Assembly: GCA_902624535.1 (NCBI GenBank) | Contig: CACNYF010000003.1 | Coordinates: 36,280 to 100,279, forward strand | From: an uncultured Pelagibacteraceae bacterium | Lineage (GTDB): Bacteria > Pseudomonadota > Alphaproteobacteria > Pelagibacterales > Pelagibacteraceae | Reading direction: 5' to 3' | DNA length: 64,000 nucleotides | In this document: piece by piece, positions 17,864-28,063 of the stretch | Layout of the letters: each line of letters opens with the position of its first letter | How positions within the stretch are numbered: position 1 is the stretch's first letter | The notes under the pieces: model-generated | Database searches by the model: none | The model's input: the letters and a program-made list of their open reading frames with translations, nothing else | Told to the model about the DNA's origin: nothing | Made by a program: the position numbers and the translations under genes

Positions 17864-19461
17864 GTAAAGAAAAAATCTATATATTTGATACTACACTTAG
17901 AGATGGGGCACAAACTCAAGGAGTTGACTTTTCATTAAATGAAAAAGAAAAAATCGCTAAATCTTTGGACAACTTAGGAGTTGATTATATAGAAGGTGGT
18001 TGGCCAGGAGCAAATCCAACAGATACAGAATTTTTTAACAAGGATCAGAATTTCAAAAATTCAAATCTTACAGCTTTTGGTATGACTAAAAAATCAGAGC
18101 ATAGCGCAAAAAATGACCCTATGTTGTCATCTTTGATTAACTCAAAGAGTTCATCTGTTTGTATATTTGGTAAAAGTTGGGATTTTCATGTGGATGTTGC
18201 ACTAGGTATTTCAAACGATCAAAATTTAGAAAATATAAGCGAAAGTGCAAAGCATATAGTTAATTCGGGTAAAGAATTTATGTTTGATGCTGAACATTTT
18301 TTTGATGGATATAAATCAAATCCTGAATATGCATTATCATGTTTAAAAGCAGCATATGACAATGGCGCAAGATGGATTATTTTATGTGATACTAATGGAG
18401 GGACATTACCCCACGAAATTTCTAAAATTGTTGAGGAAGTAACAAAGCATATACCTGGTAAAAATCTTGGAATTCATGCTCACAACGATACCGAAAATGC
18501 AGTTGCTAATAGTTTAGTTGCTGTACAAGCAGGAGTTAGACAGGTTCAAGGTACAATAAATGGACTAGGTGAAAGATGTGGTAATGCAAATTTAATGTCC
18601 TTGATCCCAACTTTTTTTTTAAAAAAAGATTTTTCAGACAAATATGAAATTAATATTAAACCTGAAAACATTAAAAATTTAACCCAATGTTCAAGATTAT
18701 TAGATGAAATATTGAATAGAAAACCAAATAAACATTTACCTTATGTAGGTGCATCTGCATTTTCACACAAAGGTGGAATGCATGTATCAGCTGTACAAAA
18801 AGATCCAAAAACTTATGAACATATTAATCCTAATGAAATAGGTAATGCTAGGAATATAGTTGTTTCTGATCAATCAGGACAATCTAATATAATGTCTAGA
18901 TTAAATGCAATTGGAATTATTATTGAAAAAGACGATCCAAAAATTAAAAAACTTCTTCATGAAGTAAAAGATAGAGAGTTTATAGGATATAGTTATGATG
19001 GTGCTGATGCATCTTTTGAACTTTTAGCTAGAAGATTGATGGGAGAAATACCAAGATATATTTCAATTAACGAATATGATGTTTCTGTTAAGAAAGATTC
19101 TACTGGAGAAGTAATATCATTTGCAAAAGCAAAACTAGAGGTGGATGGTCATGAAATATTATGTGAAGGGGAAGGTAATGGACCTGTTAATGCTTTAGAT
19201 AATGCAATCAGAAAAAATGTAAACAAACTTGAAAAATACTCAGAGTACTTAAAAGATTTAAAATTAGTTGATTATAAAGTTAGAATATTAAATACAGGAA
19301 CAGGCGCTGTAACTAGAGTTTCAATAGAAAGTGCAGACTCAAAACATGGTAATTGGTTCACAATAGGAGTTTCTCCAAATATTATTGATGCATCTTTTAA
19401 AGCTTTAGTTGATAGTTTGGATTATAAGCTTTTTAAGGATAATGCTCCCGCAAGTACTTGA
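17860..19461 (+). CDS. cimA: (R)-citramalate synthase
   Basis: A DRE-TIM metallolyase that condenses pyruvate and acetyl-CoA to citramalate, feeding isoleucine synthesis without threonine. Visible: the metal/substrate motif DTTLRDGAQT near the N-terminus, EGGWPGANPTD typical of the CimA subgroup, HAHND later in the barrel, HKGGMHVSAV, and a C-terminal LeuA-type allosteric domain. I start it at the ATG at 17860 (ATGA overlap with cysS), not at the upstream GTG at 17848. A homocitrate- or isopropylmalate-synthase role is less likely given the GGWPGANP block. Confidence 0.88.
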   Translation: MSKEKIYIFDTTLRDGAQTQGVDFSLNEKEKIAKSLDNLGVDYIEGGWPGANPTDTEFFNKDQNFKNSNLTAFGMTKKSEHSAKNDPMLSSLINSKSSSVCIFGKSWDFHVDVALGISNDQNLENISESAKHIVNSGKEFMFDAEHFFDGYKSNPEYALSCLKAAYDNGARWIILCDTNGGTLPHEISKIVEEVTKHIPGKNLGIHAHNDTENAVANSLVAVQAGVRQVQGTINGLGERCGNANLMSLIPTFFLKKDFSDKYEINIKPENIKNLTQCSRLLDEILNRKPNKHLPYVGASAFSHKGGMHVSAVQKDPKTYEHINPNEIGNARNIVVSDQSGQSNIMSRLNAIGIIIEKDDPKIKKLLHEVKDREFIGYSYDGADASFELLARRLMGEIPRYISINEYDVSVKKDSTGEVISFAKAKLEVDGHEILCEGEGNGPVNALDNAIRKNVNKLEKYSEYLKDLKLVDYKVRILNTGTGAVTRVSIESADSKHGNWFTIGVSPNIIDASFKALVDSLDYKLFKDNAPAST

Positions 19462-20180
19462 TGTCATTAAGAAATATAACTTTCATTTTACATAAACCTC
19501 AGTTGTCAGAAAATATAGGAGCCTGTGCTAGAGCTTTAAAAAACTTTAATTTTACCAATCTATCAGTTGTTAGTCCTAAACCATCATTTCCAAATGACAA
19601 AATTATTGCAACATCTGTTGGTGCAAAAGATGTGATTAAAAAAGCAAAAGTATATGAAAATTTAGAAACATCATTAAGCAATTTGGATATATTAGTTGCA
19701 ACATCTGCGAGATTTAGAAATAAAAATATTAAACATATATCAATTACCGATCTCAATAAGATTAATTACAAAAAAAAAGTTGGTTTTCTTTTTGGATCCG
19801 AAGCATCAGGATTATCAAATAATGAAGTAAGTTATGCTGATTATACTTTACAAATTCCAAGTAATAAAAATTTTAGATCTTTAAATTTGTCTCACAGTCT
19901 TATTATAGTAGCTCAAATAGTAAGTGGCCTAATTTTAAGCAAAAAGTTTACCTTTGAAAAGTCAAAAAAAATTAAAAGTGCAAATAAAACTGATATTCAA
20001 AGAATGTTAAATTTATGTATCAATAATTTAGAAAATAAGAATTTTTTTCACCCACCTGAAAAAAAACCAATCATGATGGAAAATTTAAGAAGTATTTTCT
20101 ATAAACTCAATCTATCAGAAAAAGAAACTCGTATTTTATCAAGCGTATTTGCTGGTTTAAGCAAGGAAAAGGTTGATTGA
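19461..20180 (+). CDS. trmJ: TrmJ-like RNA 2'-O-methyltransferase (SPOUT)
   Basis: A 239-residue SpoU/TrmH-family enzyme. It starts with ITFILHKPQLSENIGACARALKNF (motif 1, Asn-Ile-Gly-Ala-x-Ala-Arg), has FLFGSEASGLSNNEVSYAD (motif 2) and ends the knot with SLNLSHSLIIVAQ (motif 3). This pattern is that of TrmJ, which modifies position 32 of tRNAs; other related targets are possible. I start it at the ATG at 19461, sharing one base with the cimA stop. Its stop codon overlaps the -35 box of the rpsD promoter. Confidence 0.82.
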   Translation: MSLRNITFILHKPQLSENIGACARALKNFNFTNLSVVSPKPSFPNDKIIATSVGAKDVIKKAKVYENLETSLSNLDILVATSARFRNKNIKHISITDLNKINYKKKVGFLFGSEASGLSNNEVSYADYTLQIPSNKNFRSLNLSHSLIIVAQIVSGLILSKKFTFEKSKKIKSANKTDIQRMLNLCINNLENKNFFHPPEKKPIMMENLRSIFYKLNLSEKETRILSSVFAGLSKEKVD

Positions 20181-20204
20181 CAAAGCATAACTTAGGCTTA
20201 TAAG
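20177..20204 (+). promoter_or_regulatory. Sigma70-type promoter for rpsD
   Basis: A perfect TTGACA (20177-20182), a 16-bp spacer and TATAAG (20199-20204). The expected start of transcription is near 20211, but the rpsD ATG is at 20216, so the mRNA would have almost no leader. The -35 box includes the stop codon of the upstream methyltransferase. Confidence 0.6.
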
Positions 20205-20215
20205 ACCTTCTATTA

Positions 20216-20833
20216 ATGACAAAAAGATTAAACTCTAAACATAAAGTTGATAGAAGATTAAAAGTAAATTTATGGGGGAGACCCAAAAGTCCTTTTAATA
20301 CAAGAGCTTATCCTCCAGGACAACATGGACAAACAAAAGCTGGCAAACCTTCAGACTATGGAATTCAACTTCAGGCAAAACAAAAATTAAAGTCTTACTA
20401 TGGAAACATGAATGAAAGACAGTTTAGAAATGTTTATAAGAAAGCAATCATGAAAAAAGGTGATACTGCTGAAAACTTAATTGGATTATTAGAGAGAAGA
20501 TTAGATGCTGTAATTTATAGATCAAAGTTATCAAACACTATCTTTTCATCAAGACAATTGGTTAATCACGGTCATGTTAAAGTAAATGGAAAAAAAGTTA
20601 ATATTGCAAGTTACCAGGTTAAAGAAGAAGACACGATTGAAATTAGAGATAAATCTAAACAACTTGCTTTAATTGATATTGCTCTTGCTAACAAAGAAAG
20701 AGAAGTTCCAGAATATCTACAATTAGACGAAAAGAATAAAAAAGTTAAATTTGTAAGAGTTCCATCTTTTGAAGAAGTCCCTTACCCAGTTGTAATGGAG
20801 CCAAACTTAGTAATCGAATATTACTCTAGATAA
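20216..20833 (+). CDS. rpsD: 30S ribosomal protein S4
   Basis: 205 residues, the primary 16S rRNA-binding protein S4. The N-terminal extension [19 protein letters not shown] is followed by the S4 RNA-binding domain [36 protein letters not shown]. It stands apart from the main ribosomal operons, with its own promoter and essentially no leader. It ends 1 nt before the convergent grxD stop. Confidence 0.98.
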   Translation: MTKRLNSKHKVDRRLKVNLWGRPKSPFNTRAYPPGQHGQTKAGKPSDYGIQLQAKQKLKSYYGNMNERQFRNVYKKAIMKKGDTAENLIGLLERRLDAVIYRSKLSNTIFSSRQLVNHGHVKVNGKKVNIASYQVKEEDTIEIRDKSKQLALIDIALANKEREVPEYLQLDEKNKKVKFVRVPSFEEVPYPVVMEPNLVIEYYSR

Positions 20834-21172
20834 TTAATTCTTAGCTTTAAAATTTATTCCTTTAGACTCAAAGAGTTTAGCAAGTTCTCCACTCTCATAC
20901 ATTTCTTTTACGATATCGCATCCACCAATAAACTCATTTTTAACATATAATTGAGGAATGGTTGGCCAATCACTAAATATTTTTATACCTTCTCTTAGCT
21001 TTTGATCTGCTAAAACATTTACACCTTTAAAATTTACTTCAAGAACTTTTAAAATATTTGATGTAGCCATTGAAAATCCACATTGGGGTGCATCAGGTGT
21101 ACCTTTCATAAAAAGACACACATCGTTGTTTTCAATTTCACTTTTTATTAAATCATTTGTTTCTTGTTCCAT
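20834..21172 (-). CDS. grxD: Monothiol glutaredoxin (Grx4 type)
   Basis: 112 residues with the monothiol active site CGFS (31-34) and the conserved KGTPDAPQ before it and the WPTIPQLYV and GGCDI glutathione-binding segments after it. This family carries a [2Fe-2S] cluster with BolA proteins and helps with Fe-S trafficking. It lies directly downstream of a bolA gene, the known partner, at the end of the purine operon. Confidence 0.95.
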   Translation of the reverse strand: MEQETNDLIKSEIENNDVCLFMKGTPDAPQCGFSMATSNILKVLEVNFKGVNVLADQKLREGIKIFSDWPTIPQLYVKNEFIGGCDIVKEMYESGELAKLFESKGINFKAKN

Positions 21173-21403
21173 TTAAATTTCCTTTGTTTTAATTGCTAAA
21201 GCGTGAAGTTCGTTTCCCATTTTACCTTTTAAAGAATTATATACCATTTTATGTTGTTCTATTTTACTTTTACCTGAAAATTCAGATGATGTCACTGTAG
21301 CAGAATAGTGATTTCCATCACCTGCTAAATCTTGAATTTCAACTTTTGCGTCAGGTAATCCTTCTTTAATTAAATTCTCAATTTCTTTTAAATCCATTGC
21401 CAT
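21173..21403 (-). CDS. BolA family protein
   Basis: A 76-residue BolA/IbaG domain: short N-terminal helix, GDGNHYSATV strand pair, then the EQHKMVYNSLKGKMGNELHALAIKT helix-turn with the invariant His in ELHAL. It forms [2Fe-2S]-bridged heterodimers with CGFS glutaredoxins, whose gene follows immediately. Its start overlaps the purL stop. Confidence 0.93.
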   Translation of the reverse strand: MAMDLKEIENLIKEGLPDAKVEIQDLAGDGNHYSATVTSSEFSGKSKIEQHKMVYNSLKGKMGNELHALAIKTKEI

Positions 21404-23595
21404 TAGCTATCCATATACTTCTTTAACCAATATTTATGTGCATCTGCCAATTCTTCAATAGATAAATTGATATCATCTTTATATGCGATTGATTGTCCAT
21501 TAACTGTCCCCAATTCATCAAAATGTACTGAATATTTGTTTAAAATCTCTTTTACTTTCTTCAAACTAGCTTCAGGTATTTCTACAATATATCTAGCCTG
21601 ATCTTCACCAAAGAAATATTCATATTTATTTGTTAAACCTTTAAGTGAATTAATTTTTATTCCCCTTTTTCCTTTAATACACATTTTTGATACTGCTGTT
21701 AAAATTCCACCTAATGACACATCATGGCAACTCACAATAAGATTTTTTCTTGATAAATCTAATATAGTTTCACCAATGTTTTTTTCATTAAATAAATTAA
21801 CAGTTGGTGGAGGACCTTTTTTTTCATTTAAAAGCTCTCTTGCAAAAATACTTTGATCTAAATGCCCATCAGTTTTACCAATTACATAAACCAAGTTTCC
21901 TTCAGTTTTAAAATCCATAGTAAGCATTTGTTGATAGTCAGAGATTAGTCCAACACCTCCAATTGTTGGTGTAGGCTTTATACCTTTATCTTTTGTTTCG
22001 TTATAAAATGAAACATTTCCAGATACGACTGGAAAATCTAGATACTTGCTTGCTTCTGTAATTCCTTCAACACATTCTACGAATTCACCCATATTTTTTT
22101 CTTTTTCTGGATTTCCAAAGTTTAAACAATTTGTAATAGCAATTGGTTTAGCTCCTACCGAAATAAGATTTCTATAGCTTTCACAAACAATTTGTTTTCC
22201 TCCAGTTAATGGATGCGAGAAACAATATAATGCAGAAGAATCTACTGATGCTGCAATTGCTTTATTGGTCCCATGTACCCTCACAACACCAGCATCACCT
22301 CCAGGTTTTTGAATTGTATCACCCATTACTGTATGATCATATTGATCCCATATCCATTTTTTATCTGAAATATTTGAATTACTTAAGATCTTCTTTAGAG
22401 AGTCTGATAATTTTATCGATTTAAATTCATCTTTATCAAATTTTAATTTTTGTGGTAATTTAGTTTTTTTCCAAGGGCGATCATAAATTGGAGCGTTTTC
22501 AGCAAGGAGATTAATTGGTATTTCAGCAACTTTTTTATAATCAAATATCAATTCTATTTTTTTTGTGTCTGTTGTTCTACCTATAACTGCAAAATCTAGG
22601 TTCCATTTATCAAATATTTTCTTTGCATGTTCTTCTTTTCCTTTTTCAAGAACTATAAGCATTCTCTCTTGACTTTCAGACAACATTATTTCATATGGAG
22701 TCATTTTTTCTTCCCTACAAGGAACCTCACTAAGATTTAATTCAATTCCAAGGTTTCCTTTTGATGCCATTTCAACGCTTGAAGATGTTAATCCTGCTGC
22801 ACCCATATCTTGAATTGCAATGATTGAGTTATCAGCCATTAATTCTAAGCACGCTTCAAGTAACAATTTTTCAGTAAATGGGTCTCCGACTTGAACTGTT
22901 GGTTTTTTTTCTTCAATTTTGTCATCGAAAGTTGCAGATGCCATACTGGCACCATGAATTCCATCTCTCCCAGTTTTTGAACCTACGTATATTACTGGTT
23001 TATTTAATCCAGCTGCTTTTGAGTAAAAAATCTTATTTTTATTTACTAAGCCAAGAGTCATGGCATTTACTAATATATTGCCATTGTAAGACTCATCAAA
23101 TGTTGTTTGACCAGCAATTGTTGGAACTCCAATACAATTTCCATATCCACCTATCCCTTTAACAACTCCTCTTAATAAGTTTCTTGTTTTTTTATGTTGT
23201 GGTGAACCAAAATGAATTGAATTTAGATTTGCTATTGGTCTTGCTCCCATTGTAAATACATCACGCATGATCCCACCAACTCCAGTCGCCGCACCTTGAT
23301 AAGGTTCAATAAATGAAGGGTGATTGTGACTTTCAATTTTAAATACAATTGCATCGTCATCTCCAATATCAATGATACCAGCATTTTCTCCAGGTCCTTG
23401 GATGACCTGTTTTCCTTTGGTGTGCATTTTTTTTAAATGTTTTCTAGAAGACTTATAGGAGCAATGTTCGTTCCACATTGCAGAAAATATTGCAAGCTCA
23501 GTTAAATTAGGTATTCTCTTAAGAAGTTCACATATTTTAGAAAATTCTTCTTTTTTTAATCCGTGGTCTATTGCAACTGCTTCTGTAACTTCCAT
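21403..23595 (-). CDS. purL: Phosphoribosylformylglycinamidine synthase, large subunit
   Basis: 730 residues: the small PurL form, which needs separate PurS and PurQ. It has the duplicated AIR-synthase-like ATP-grasp fold: [19 protein letters not shown] and [17 protein letters not shown] in the first half and the [12 protein letters not shown] and [10 protein letters not shown] segments in the second. It performs the fourth step of IMP synthesis. Its start is one base from purQ. Confidence 0.97.
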   Translation of the reverse strand: MEVTEAVAIDHGLKKEEFSKICELLKRIPNLTELAIFSAMWNEHCSYKSSRKHLKKMHTKGKQVIQGPGENAGIIDIGDDDAIVFKIESHNHPSFIEPYQGAATGVGGIMRDVFTMGARPIANLNSIHFGSPQHKKTRNLLRGVVKGIGGYGNCIGVPTIAGQTTFDESYNGNILVNAMTLGLVNKNKIFYSKAAGLNKPVIYVGSKTGRDGIHGASMASATFDDKIEEKKPTVQVGDPFTEKLLLEACLELMADNSIIAIQDMGAAGLTSSSVEMASKGNLGIELNLSEVPCREEKMTPYEIMLSESQERMLIVLEKGKEEHAKKIFDKWNLDFAVIGRTTDTKKIELIFDYKKVAEIPINLLAENAPIYDRPWKKTKLPQKLKFDKDEFKSIKLSDSLKKILSNSNISDKKWIWDQYDHTVMGDTIQKPGGDAGVVRVHGTNKAIAASVDSSALYCFSHPLTGGKQIVCESYRNLISVGAKPIAITNCLNFGNPEKEKNMGEFVECVEGITEASKYLDFPVVSGNVSFYNETKDKGIKPTPTIGGVGLISDYQQMLTMDFKTEGNLVYVIGKTDGHLDQSIFARELLNEKKGPPPTVNLFNEKNIGETILDLSRKNLIVSCHDVSLGGILTAVSKMCIKGKRGIKINSLKGLTNKYEYFFGEDQARYIVEIPEASLKKVKEILNKYSVHFDELGTVNGQSIAYKDDINLSIEELADAHKYWLKKYMDS

Positions 23596-24278
23596 TATTT
23601 AAAATTATCTAAAATATTTTTGAAAAATAATGAACCATCTTCACCTGACAAATATTTATCTATCATTCTCTCTGGATGAGGCATCATTCCAAGAACATTT
23701 TTATTTTTATTAAATATTCCAGCTATATTTTTAATTGCTCCGTTTGGATTAGTTGCTTCATTTTCTGCACCATCTTCTCCACAATACGTTACAGCTATTT
23801 GATTATTATCTTCCAATAATTTTAATTCATCATCACTACAAAAGTAATTTCCCTCATTATGAGCAATATGAAGCTCTAAAATATCTTTTTTTAAATCTCT
23901 GAAATATTTATTTTGTTTATCCTTAACTTTAATAAAAACATTGCTGCATATAAAATTAAGAAACTTATTCTGTTGTAGTATTCCATTAAGCAAGCCTGTT
24001 TCAGTTAAGATTTGAAAACCATTACAAATTCCCAGAACTAATCCCCCTGAATTAGCAAAATCAATTACTGATTTTATAATTTTTGATTTAGAGGCTATAC
24101 TTCCACACCTTAAGTAATCACCATATGAAAAGCCACCAGGCAATACAATTAAATCTGATTTTGGAATAGATTGATCATTGTGCCAAACCATTTGATTTTT
24201 AAATCCAAATTTTTTAAGAGCTACATCCATGTCTCTATCACAATTTGATCCTGGAAAAATAATGACTGATGATCTCAT
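23595..24278 (-). CDS. purQ: Phosphoribosylformylglycinamidine synthase, glutaminase subunit
   Basis: 227 residues of class I glutamine amidotransferase. The nucleophile lies in LGICNGFQ; the catalytic pair is in MMPHPERM. The N-terminal [13 protein letters not shown] and [12 protein letters not shown] are PurQ hallmarks. It supplies ammonia to PurL. The gene is 3 nt after purS. Confidence 0.97.
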   Translation of the reverse strand: MRSSVIIFPGSNCDRDMDVALKKFGFKNQMVWHNDQSIPKSDLIVLPGGFSYGDYLRCGSIASKSKIIKSVIDFANSGGLVLGICNGFQILTETGLLNGILQQNKFLNFICSNVFIKVKDKQNKYFRDLKKDILELHIAHNEGNYFCSDDELKLLEDNNQIAVTYCGEDGAENEATNPNGAIKNIAGIFNKNKNVLGMMPHPERMIDKYLSGEDGSLFFKNILDNFK

Positions 24279-24281
24279 TTA

Positions 24282-24515
24282 TTAAACTATTTTGTAATCC
24301 TCAATAACTAGATTAGCCAATAGCTTTTTACACATATCATCTACTAAAGACTTTGCTTTCTTTTCATCTTTCTCTTTTACCTCAATTTCAAAATATTTAC
24401 CTTGTCTCACATCCTCTACATTTCCAAAATTCATTCCATTAAGGGTTTGTTGAATAGCCTTTCCCTGAGGATCTAAAACTCCATTTTTAAGAGTTACAAT
24501 TACTTTAATTTTCAT
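24282..24515 (-). CDS. purS: Phosphoribosylformylglycinamidine synthase subunit PurS
   Basis: A 77-residue protein with KVIVTLKNGVLDPQGKAIQ and GKYFEIEV typical of PurS, which bridges PurL and PurQ into the active complex. It overlaps purC by one base. The split purS/purQ/purL set is the form found in alphaproteobacteria and Gram-positives. Confidence 0.95.
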   Translation of the reverse strand: MKIKVIVTLKNGVLDPQGKAIQQTLNGMNFGNVEDVRQGKYFEIEVKEKDEKKAKSLVDDMCKKLLANLVIEDYKIV

Positions 24516-25300
24516 TACTTCTTTTTAATCTTTACTGCTTGTGGTTTGGTATATTTTAATGGCCTTATATTTGATTGTTCATGAAGTATATCTAATCTTC
24601 TCGCAACTTCTTGATAAGCCTCAATTAGATTTCCAAGGCCTTTTCTAAATCTATCTTTATCTAATTTTTTATCACTATTTACATCCCATAGTCTGCAGGT
24701 ATCTGGACTTATTTCATCTGCGAGTATGATCTCTTTTTTTCCATTTTTCTCATATCTTCCAAATTCTACTTTAAAATCTACAAGTTTAATTCCAACACCC
24801 CTAAACATGCCTTGAAGAAAATCATTAATTCTATTTAATTCTTTGTTAATTAAGTTTAATTCATCTTTTTCCATCCACTTAAAAGCTAAGATATGTTCAG
24901 TGCTTACTAAGGGATCTCCTAAATCATCATCTTTTAAGCAATACTCTATTAATGGATTATCTAAGACTGTCCCATCTTCAATACCCAATCTTTTAGTTAA
25001 TGATCCAGTTGCAATATTTCTAACAATAAATTCAATAGGTATGATTTCAACGTGTTGAACTAATTGCTCTCTCATATTTAAACGTTTAACTAAATGATTT
25101 TTGATACCAACATTGTTTAATTGAGTTAATATATGTTCAGAAATTCTATTGTTTAAAATTCCTTTACCATCCATCACTGCTTTTTTTTGATTATTAAATG
25201 CGGTTGCATCATCTTTAAAATGTTGGATAACATATTTTTTATCGTTACTTGCAAAAATTATTTTTGCTTTACCTTCGTATAATTTTTTTCCTTTTTTCAT
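24515..25300 (-). CDS. purC: SAICAR synthetase
   Basis: 261 residues. KLYEGKAKIIF at the start is the ATP-binding beta-hairpin of PurC; VVRNIATGSLTKRLGIEDG and LVDFKVEFGR and DEISPDTCRLWD are further hallmark blocks. It joins aspartate to CAIR in purine synthesis. Both ends overlap neighbours by one base. Confidence 0.97.
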   Translation of the reverse strand: MKKGKKLYEGKAKIIFASNDKKYVIQHFKDDATAFNNQKKAVMDGKGILNNRISEHILTQLNNVGIKNHLVKRLNMREQLVQHVEIIPIEFIVRNIATGSLTKRLGIEDGTVLDNPLIEYCLKDDDLGDPLVSTEHILAFKWMEKDELNLINKELNRINDFLQGMFRGVGIKLVDFKVEFGRYEKNGKKEIILADEISPDTCRLWDVNSDKKLDKDRFRKGLGNLIEAYQEVARRLDILHEQSNIRPLKYTKPQAVKIKKK

Positions 25301-26592
25301 TATTTGAATACTCTTTTAAATATATAATTTACATTTTTTAAATGTTTGTCATATGTAAAGATTTTATCTAATCTTTTTTCACTTATTTTACCAGTGATTG
25401 ATTTATCACTTTTTAAAAGTGTTAATAGATTTGTATTTTTTGCAAAACTAGCTTTTGCATGAGACTGAACTAATCTATACGCTTTCTCTCTAGCGATACC
25501 TGATTTAGTTAGTTCTAACATTACCTCTTGAGAAAAAACAAGACCTCTTGTTAAGTTTAAATTTTTTATCATCGTTTTTGGATAAACAATCATTTTCTCT
25601 AAAATTCCTGACAGTCTAACTAAAGCAAAATCTAAAGTAATATTTGCATCTGGACCAATATTTCTTTCAACACTAGAATGAGAAATATCTCTTTCATGCC
25701 ATAAAGAAATATTTTCTAAAGCTGGAATTACATAGCTTCTTACCATTCTTGCAAGTCCGGTGAGATTTTCACTTAATATTGGATTTTTTTTATGAGGCAT
25801 AGCAGATGAGCCCTTTTGATCTTTTGAAAAGTATTCCTGTAATTCATAAACTTCTGATCTTTGTAAATGCCTTATTTCTGTCGCTACTCTTTCAATAGAT
25901 CCAGCAATAATCCCAAGAACTGCAAAATAATGTGCATGTCTGTCTCTCGGTATAATTTGAGTTGAAATTGGCTCAGCTTTTAATTTTAATTTCTTTGCAA
26001 CATAAGTTTCAATTTTAGGATTTATATTAGCAAACGTTCCTACAGCTCCAGAAATTGCACATGTTGATACATTTTCTATTGCATCTTTTAATCTTAATTT
26101 GTTTCTTTTAAATTCTTCATAAAATGATGCTAATTTTAGTCCAAATGTAATTGGTTCCGCATGAATACCATGACTTCTTCCAATACATGGAGTTAATTTA
26201 TATTTTTTAGCCTGTTTTTTTAAAACATATAAAATTTTATCAATGTCTTTTAATAAAATATTTCCTGACTGAACCAATTGAATATTTAAAGTTGTATCTA
26301 AAACATCAGATGAGGTCATGCCTTGATGAAGATATCTTGCTTTAAGACCCGCTTGTTCGGTAATTGATGTTAAAAAAGCAATTACATCATGCTTAACTTT
26401 TGCTTCTATATCATGAATTCTTTTAACTTTGATTTTGCCTTTTTTTTTAACTAATGATGCAACTCCTTTAGGAATAATTTTATATTTTTCCATTGCCTCA
26501 GCCGCAGCAATTTCTACATCTAACCAAATCTTATATTTGTTTTCTTCAGACCAAATACTGACAAGCTCTTTTCTAGAATATCTTGATATCAT
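25300..26592 (-). CDS. purB: Adenylosuccinate lyase
   Basis: 430 residues of the fumarase/aspartase superfamily. The signature loop GSSAMPHKKNP is present, as are the TSSDVLDTT and GRSHGIHAEP motifs with the catalytic histidine. It acts twice in purine synthesis, on SAICAR and on adenylosuccinate. It overlaps purC and map by one base each. Confidence 0.97.
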   Translation of the reverse strand: MISRYSRKELVSIWSEENKYKIWLDVEIAAAEAMEKYKIIPKGVASLVKKKGKIKVKRIHDIEAKVKHDVIAFLTSITEQAGLKARYLHQGMTSSDVLDTTLNIQLVQSGNILLKDIDKILYVLKKQAKKYKLTPCIGRSHGIHAEPITFGLKLASFYEEFKRNKLRLKDAIENVSTCAISGAVGTFANINPKIETYVAKKLKLKAEPISTQIIPRDRHAHYFAVLGIIAGSIERVATEIRHLQRSEVYELQEYFSKDQKGSSAMPHKKNPILSENLTGLARMVRSYVIPALENISLWHERDISHSSVERNIGPDANITLDFALVRLSGILEKMIVYPKTMIKNLNLTRGLVFSQEVMLELTKSGIAREKAYRLVQSHAKASFAKNTNLLTLLKSDKSITGKISEKRLDKIFTYDKHLKNVNYIFKRVFK

Positions 26593-27362
26593 TAATTATA
26601 TGGGGGCCTCGTATAACCTTTAACAGATTCTGTAAAAATTTCATATGAATCTTCAGTAATACCAACAGTGTGCTCAAATTGTGCTGATAAAGATTTATCT
26701 TTAGTTACTGCTGTCCAACCATCATTTAAAACTTTTGTGTCATATTTTCCGTAATTTATCATTGGTTCAATTGTAAAAGTCATACCAGGTATTAGTTCTT
26801 TGCCAGTATTTTTAGATCCATAATGAAGTATATTTGGAGGTTCATGAAATAAATTGCTTATTCCATGCCCACAAAAATCTCTTACAACTGAATAACCTTT
26901 GCTTTCAACATAAGATTGAATTTCAAATCCTATATCACCAAGTTTTTTACCTGGCTCTAAAATAGATATTGCTTTCATCAATGAGTCATAGGTTGCTTCA
27001 ATTAAATTTTTTGCCTTAACTGGAACATTTCCAATTTCATACATTCTACTTGTATCTCCATAATAATTATCAATGACCGCTGTCACATCAACATTAACTG
27101 CATCACCATCTTCTAAAATTCTCTCAGAGGGTATTCCATGACAAACTACATGATTTAATGATGTGCAGAGTGATTTTTCAAAACCTCTATAAAATAATGG
27201 AGCTGAATAACCACCATTATCTTTTATAAATTCATAGCCTAATTTATCAATCTTATCTGTTGATATTCCAGGTTTAATATAATCTGTAAGCATGTCTAAA
27301 GTTTTAGATGCAAGCTTTCCAGCTACTCTCATCTTTTCAAATTTTTCTTTATAATCACTCAT
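26592..27362 (-). CDS. map: Methionine aminopeptidase, type I
   Basis: 256 residues of the pita-bread fold. Metal ligands are in NVDVTAVIDNYYGDTSR (two Asp), the GHGIS and FTIEPMI segments and the final QFEHTVGIT. It removes N-terminal Met from nascent proteins. It overlaps the 3' end of sfsA by 8 nt, so it belongs to the sfsA-map-pur transcript. Confidence 0.96.
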   Translation of the reverse strand: MSDYKEKFEKMRVAGKLASKTLDMLTDYIKPGISTDKIDKLGYEFIKDNGGYSAPLFYRGFEKSLCTSLNHVVCHGIPSERILEDGDAVNVDVTAVIDNYYGDTSRMYEIGNVPVKAKNLIEATYDSLMKAISILEPGKKLGDIGFEIQSYVESKGYSVVRDFCGHGISNLFHEPPNILHYGSKNTGKELIPGMTFTIEPMINYGKYDTKVLNDGWTAVTKDKSLSAQFEHTVGITEDSYEIFTESVKGYTRPPYN

Positions 27363-28041
27363 CTATAATATTAATTTTTTTTTCAATTTTAATCTCTTTA
27401 GAACTAAGTTTGCATCTATAAGCGAGAAATTTTACTCCTGCTTTTTTTGCTTTTTTATAGTTTTCAAAATAAATATGATCAATATCTTTTGCAATTCTAA
27501 AATTATTTATATTTTGAATTTGCGTTAAAAATAAGACATATGGTTTATAACCTTTTTTAATTGATTTAATTAACATATTTAGATGTTTTGTTCCTCTTGA
27601 TGTTACCGCATCAGGAAATTCAGCAACATCTTTTTCTCTAAATAATGTTACATTTTTTACTTCTATTAAATTATTATCACATAAAAAGTCAAATCTTGTA
27701 TCATCACTGAATTTAAATTCTGGTTTAATATTTTTAATAGTTTTAAACTCTGATATTAATTTATTTTCTAATCCATGATTAACGATTTTGTTTGCTCTAT
27801 GAGTATTTACCCCAACGTATCTTTTTTTTGCTTTAATAATTTCTAATGTAAATTTTAGTTTTCTTTTTGGATCATCATGTTCTGTCACTAATACTTCATT
27901 TCCTTCATCCAAGAGACCCTGCATAGATCCTGTGTTAGGACAATGTGCCGTTATAGTCTTGTTATTTACTTTTATATCGGCGAAAAATCTTTTATATCTT
28001 TTTAATAATTTTCCTTTAATAAGGCTATTTGTAAATTTCAT
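27355..28041 (-). CDS. sfsA: SfsA family DNA-binding/nuclease-like protein
   Basis: 228 residues with the SfsA pattern: KGKLLKRYKRFFADI, TAHCPNTGSM, VGVNTHRANKIV, the IEVKNVTLF nuclease-like core and FPDAVTSRGTKHL. In E. coli SfsA was described as a sugar fermentation stimulation protein that binds DNA; the true role is unclear, and the fold suggests a nuclease. It is the first gene of the minus-strand operon. Confidence 0.92.
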   Translation of the reverse strand: MKFTNSLIKGKLLKRYKRFFADIKVNNKTITAHCPNTGSMQGLLDEGNEVLVTEHDDPKRKLKFTLEIIKAKKRYVGVNTHRANKIVNHGLENKLISEFKTIKNIKPEFKFSDDTRFDFLCDNNLIEVKNVTLFREKDVAEFPDAVTSRGTKHLNMLIKSIKKGYKPYVLFLTQIQNINNFRIAKDIDHIYFENYKKAKKAGVKFLAYRCKLSSKEIKIEKKINIIDE

Positions 28042-28063
28042 ATAAATTTACTTATATTTACAT

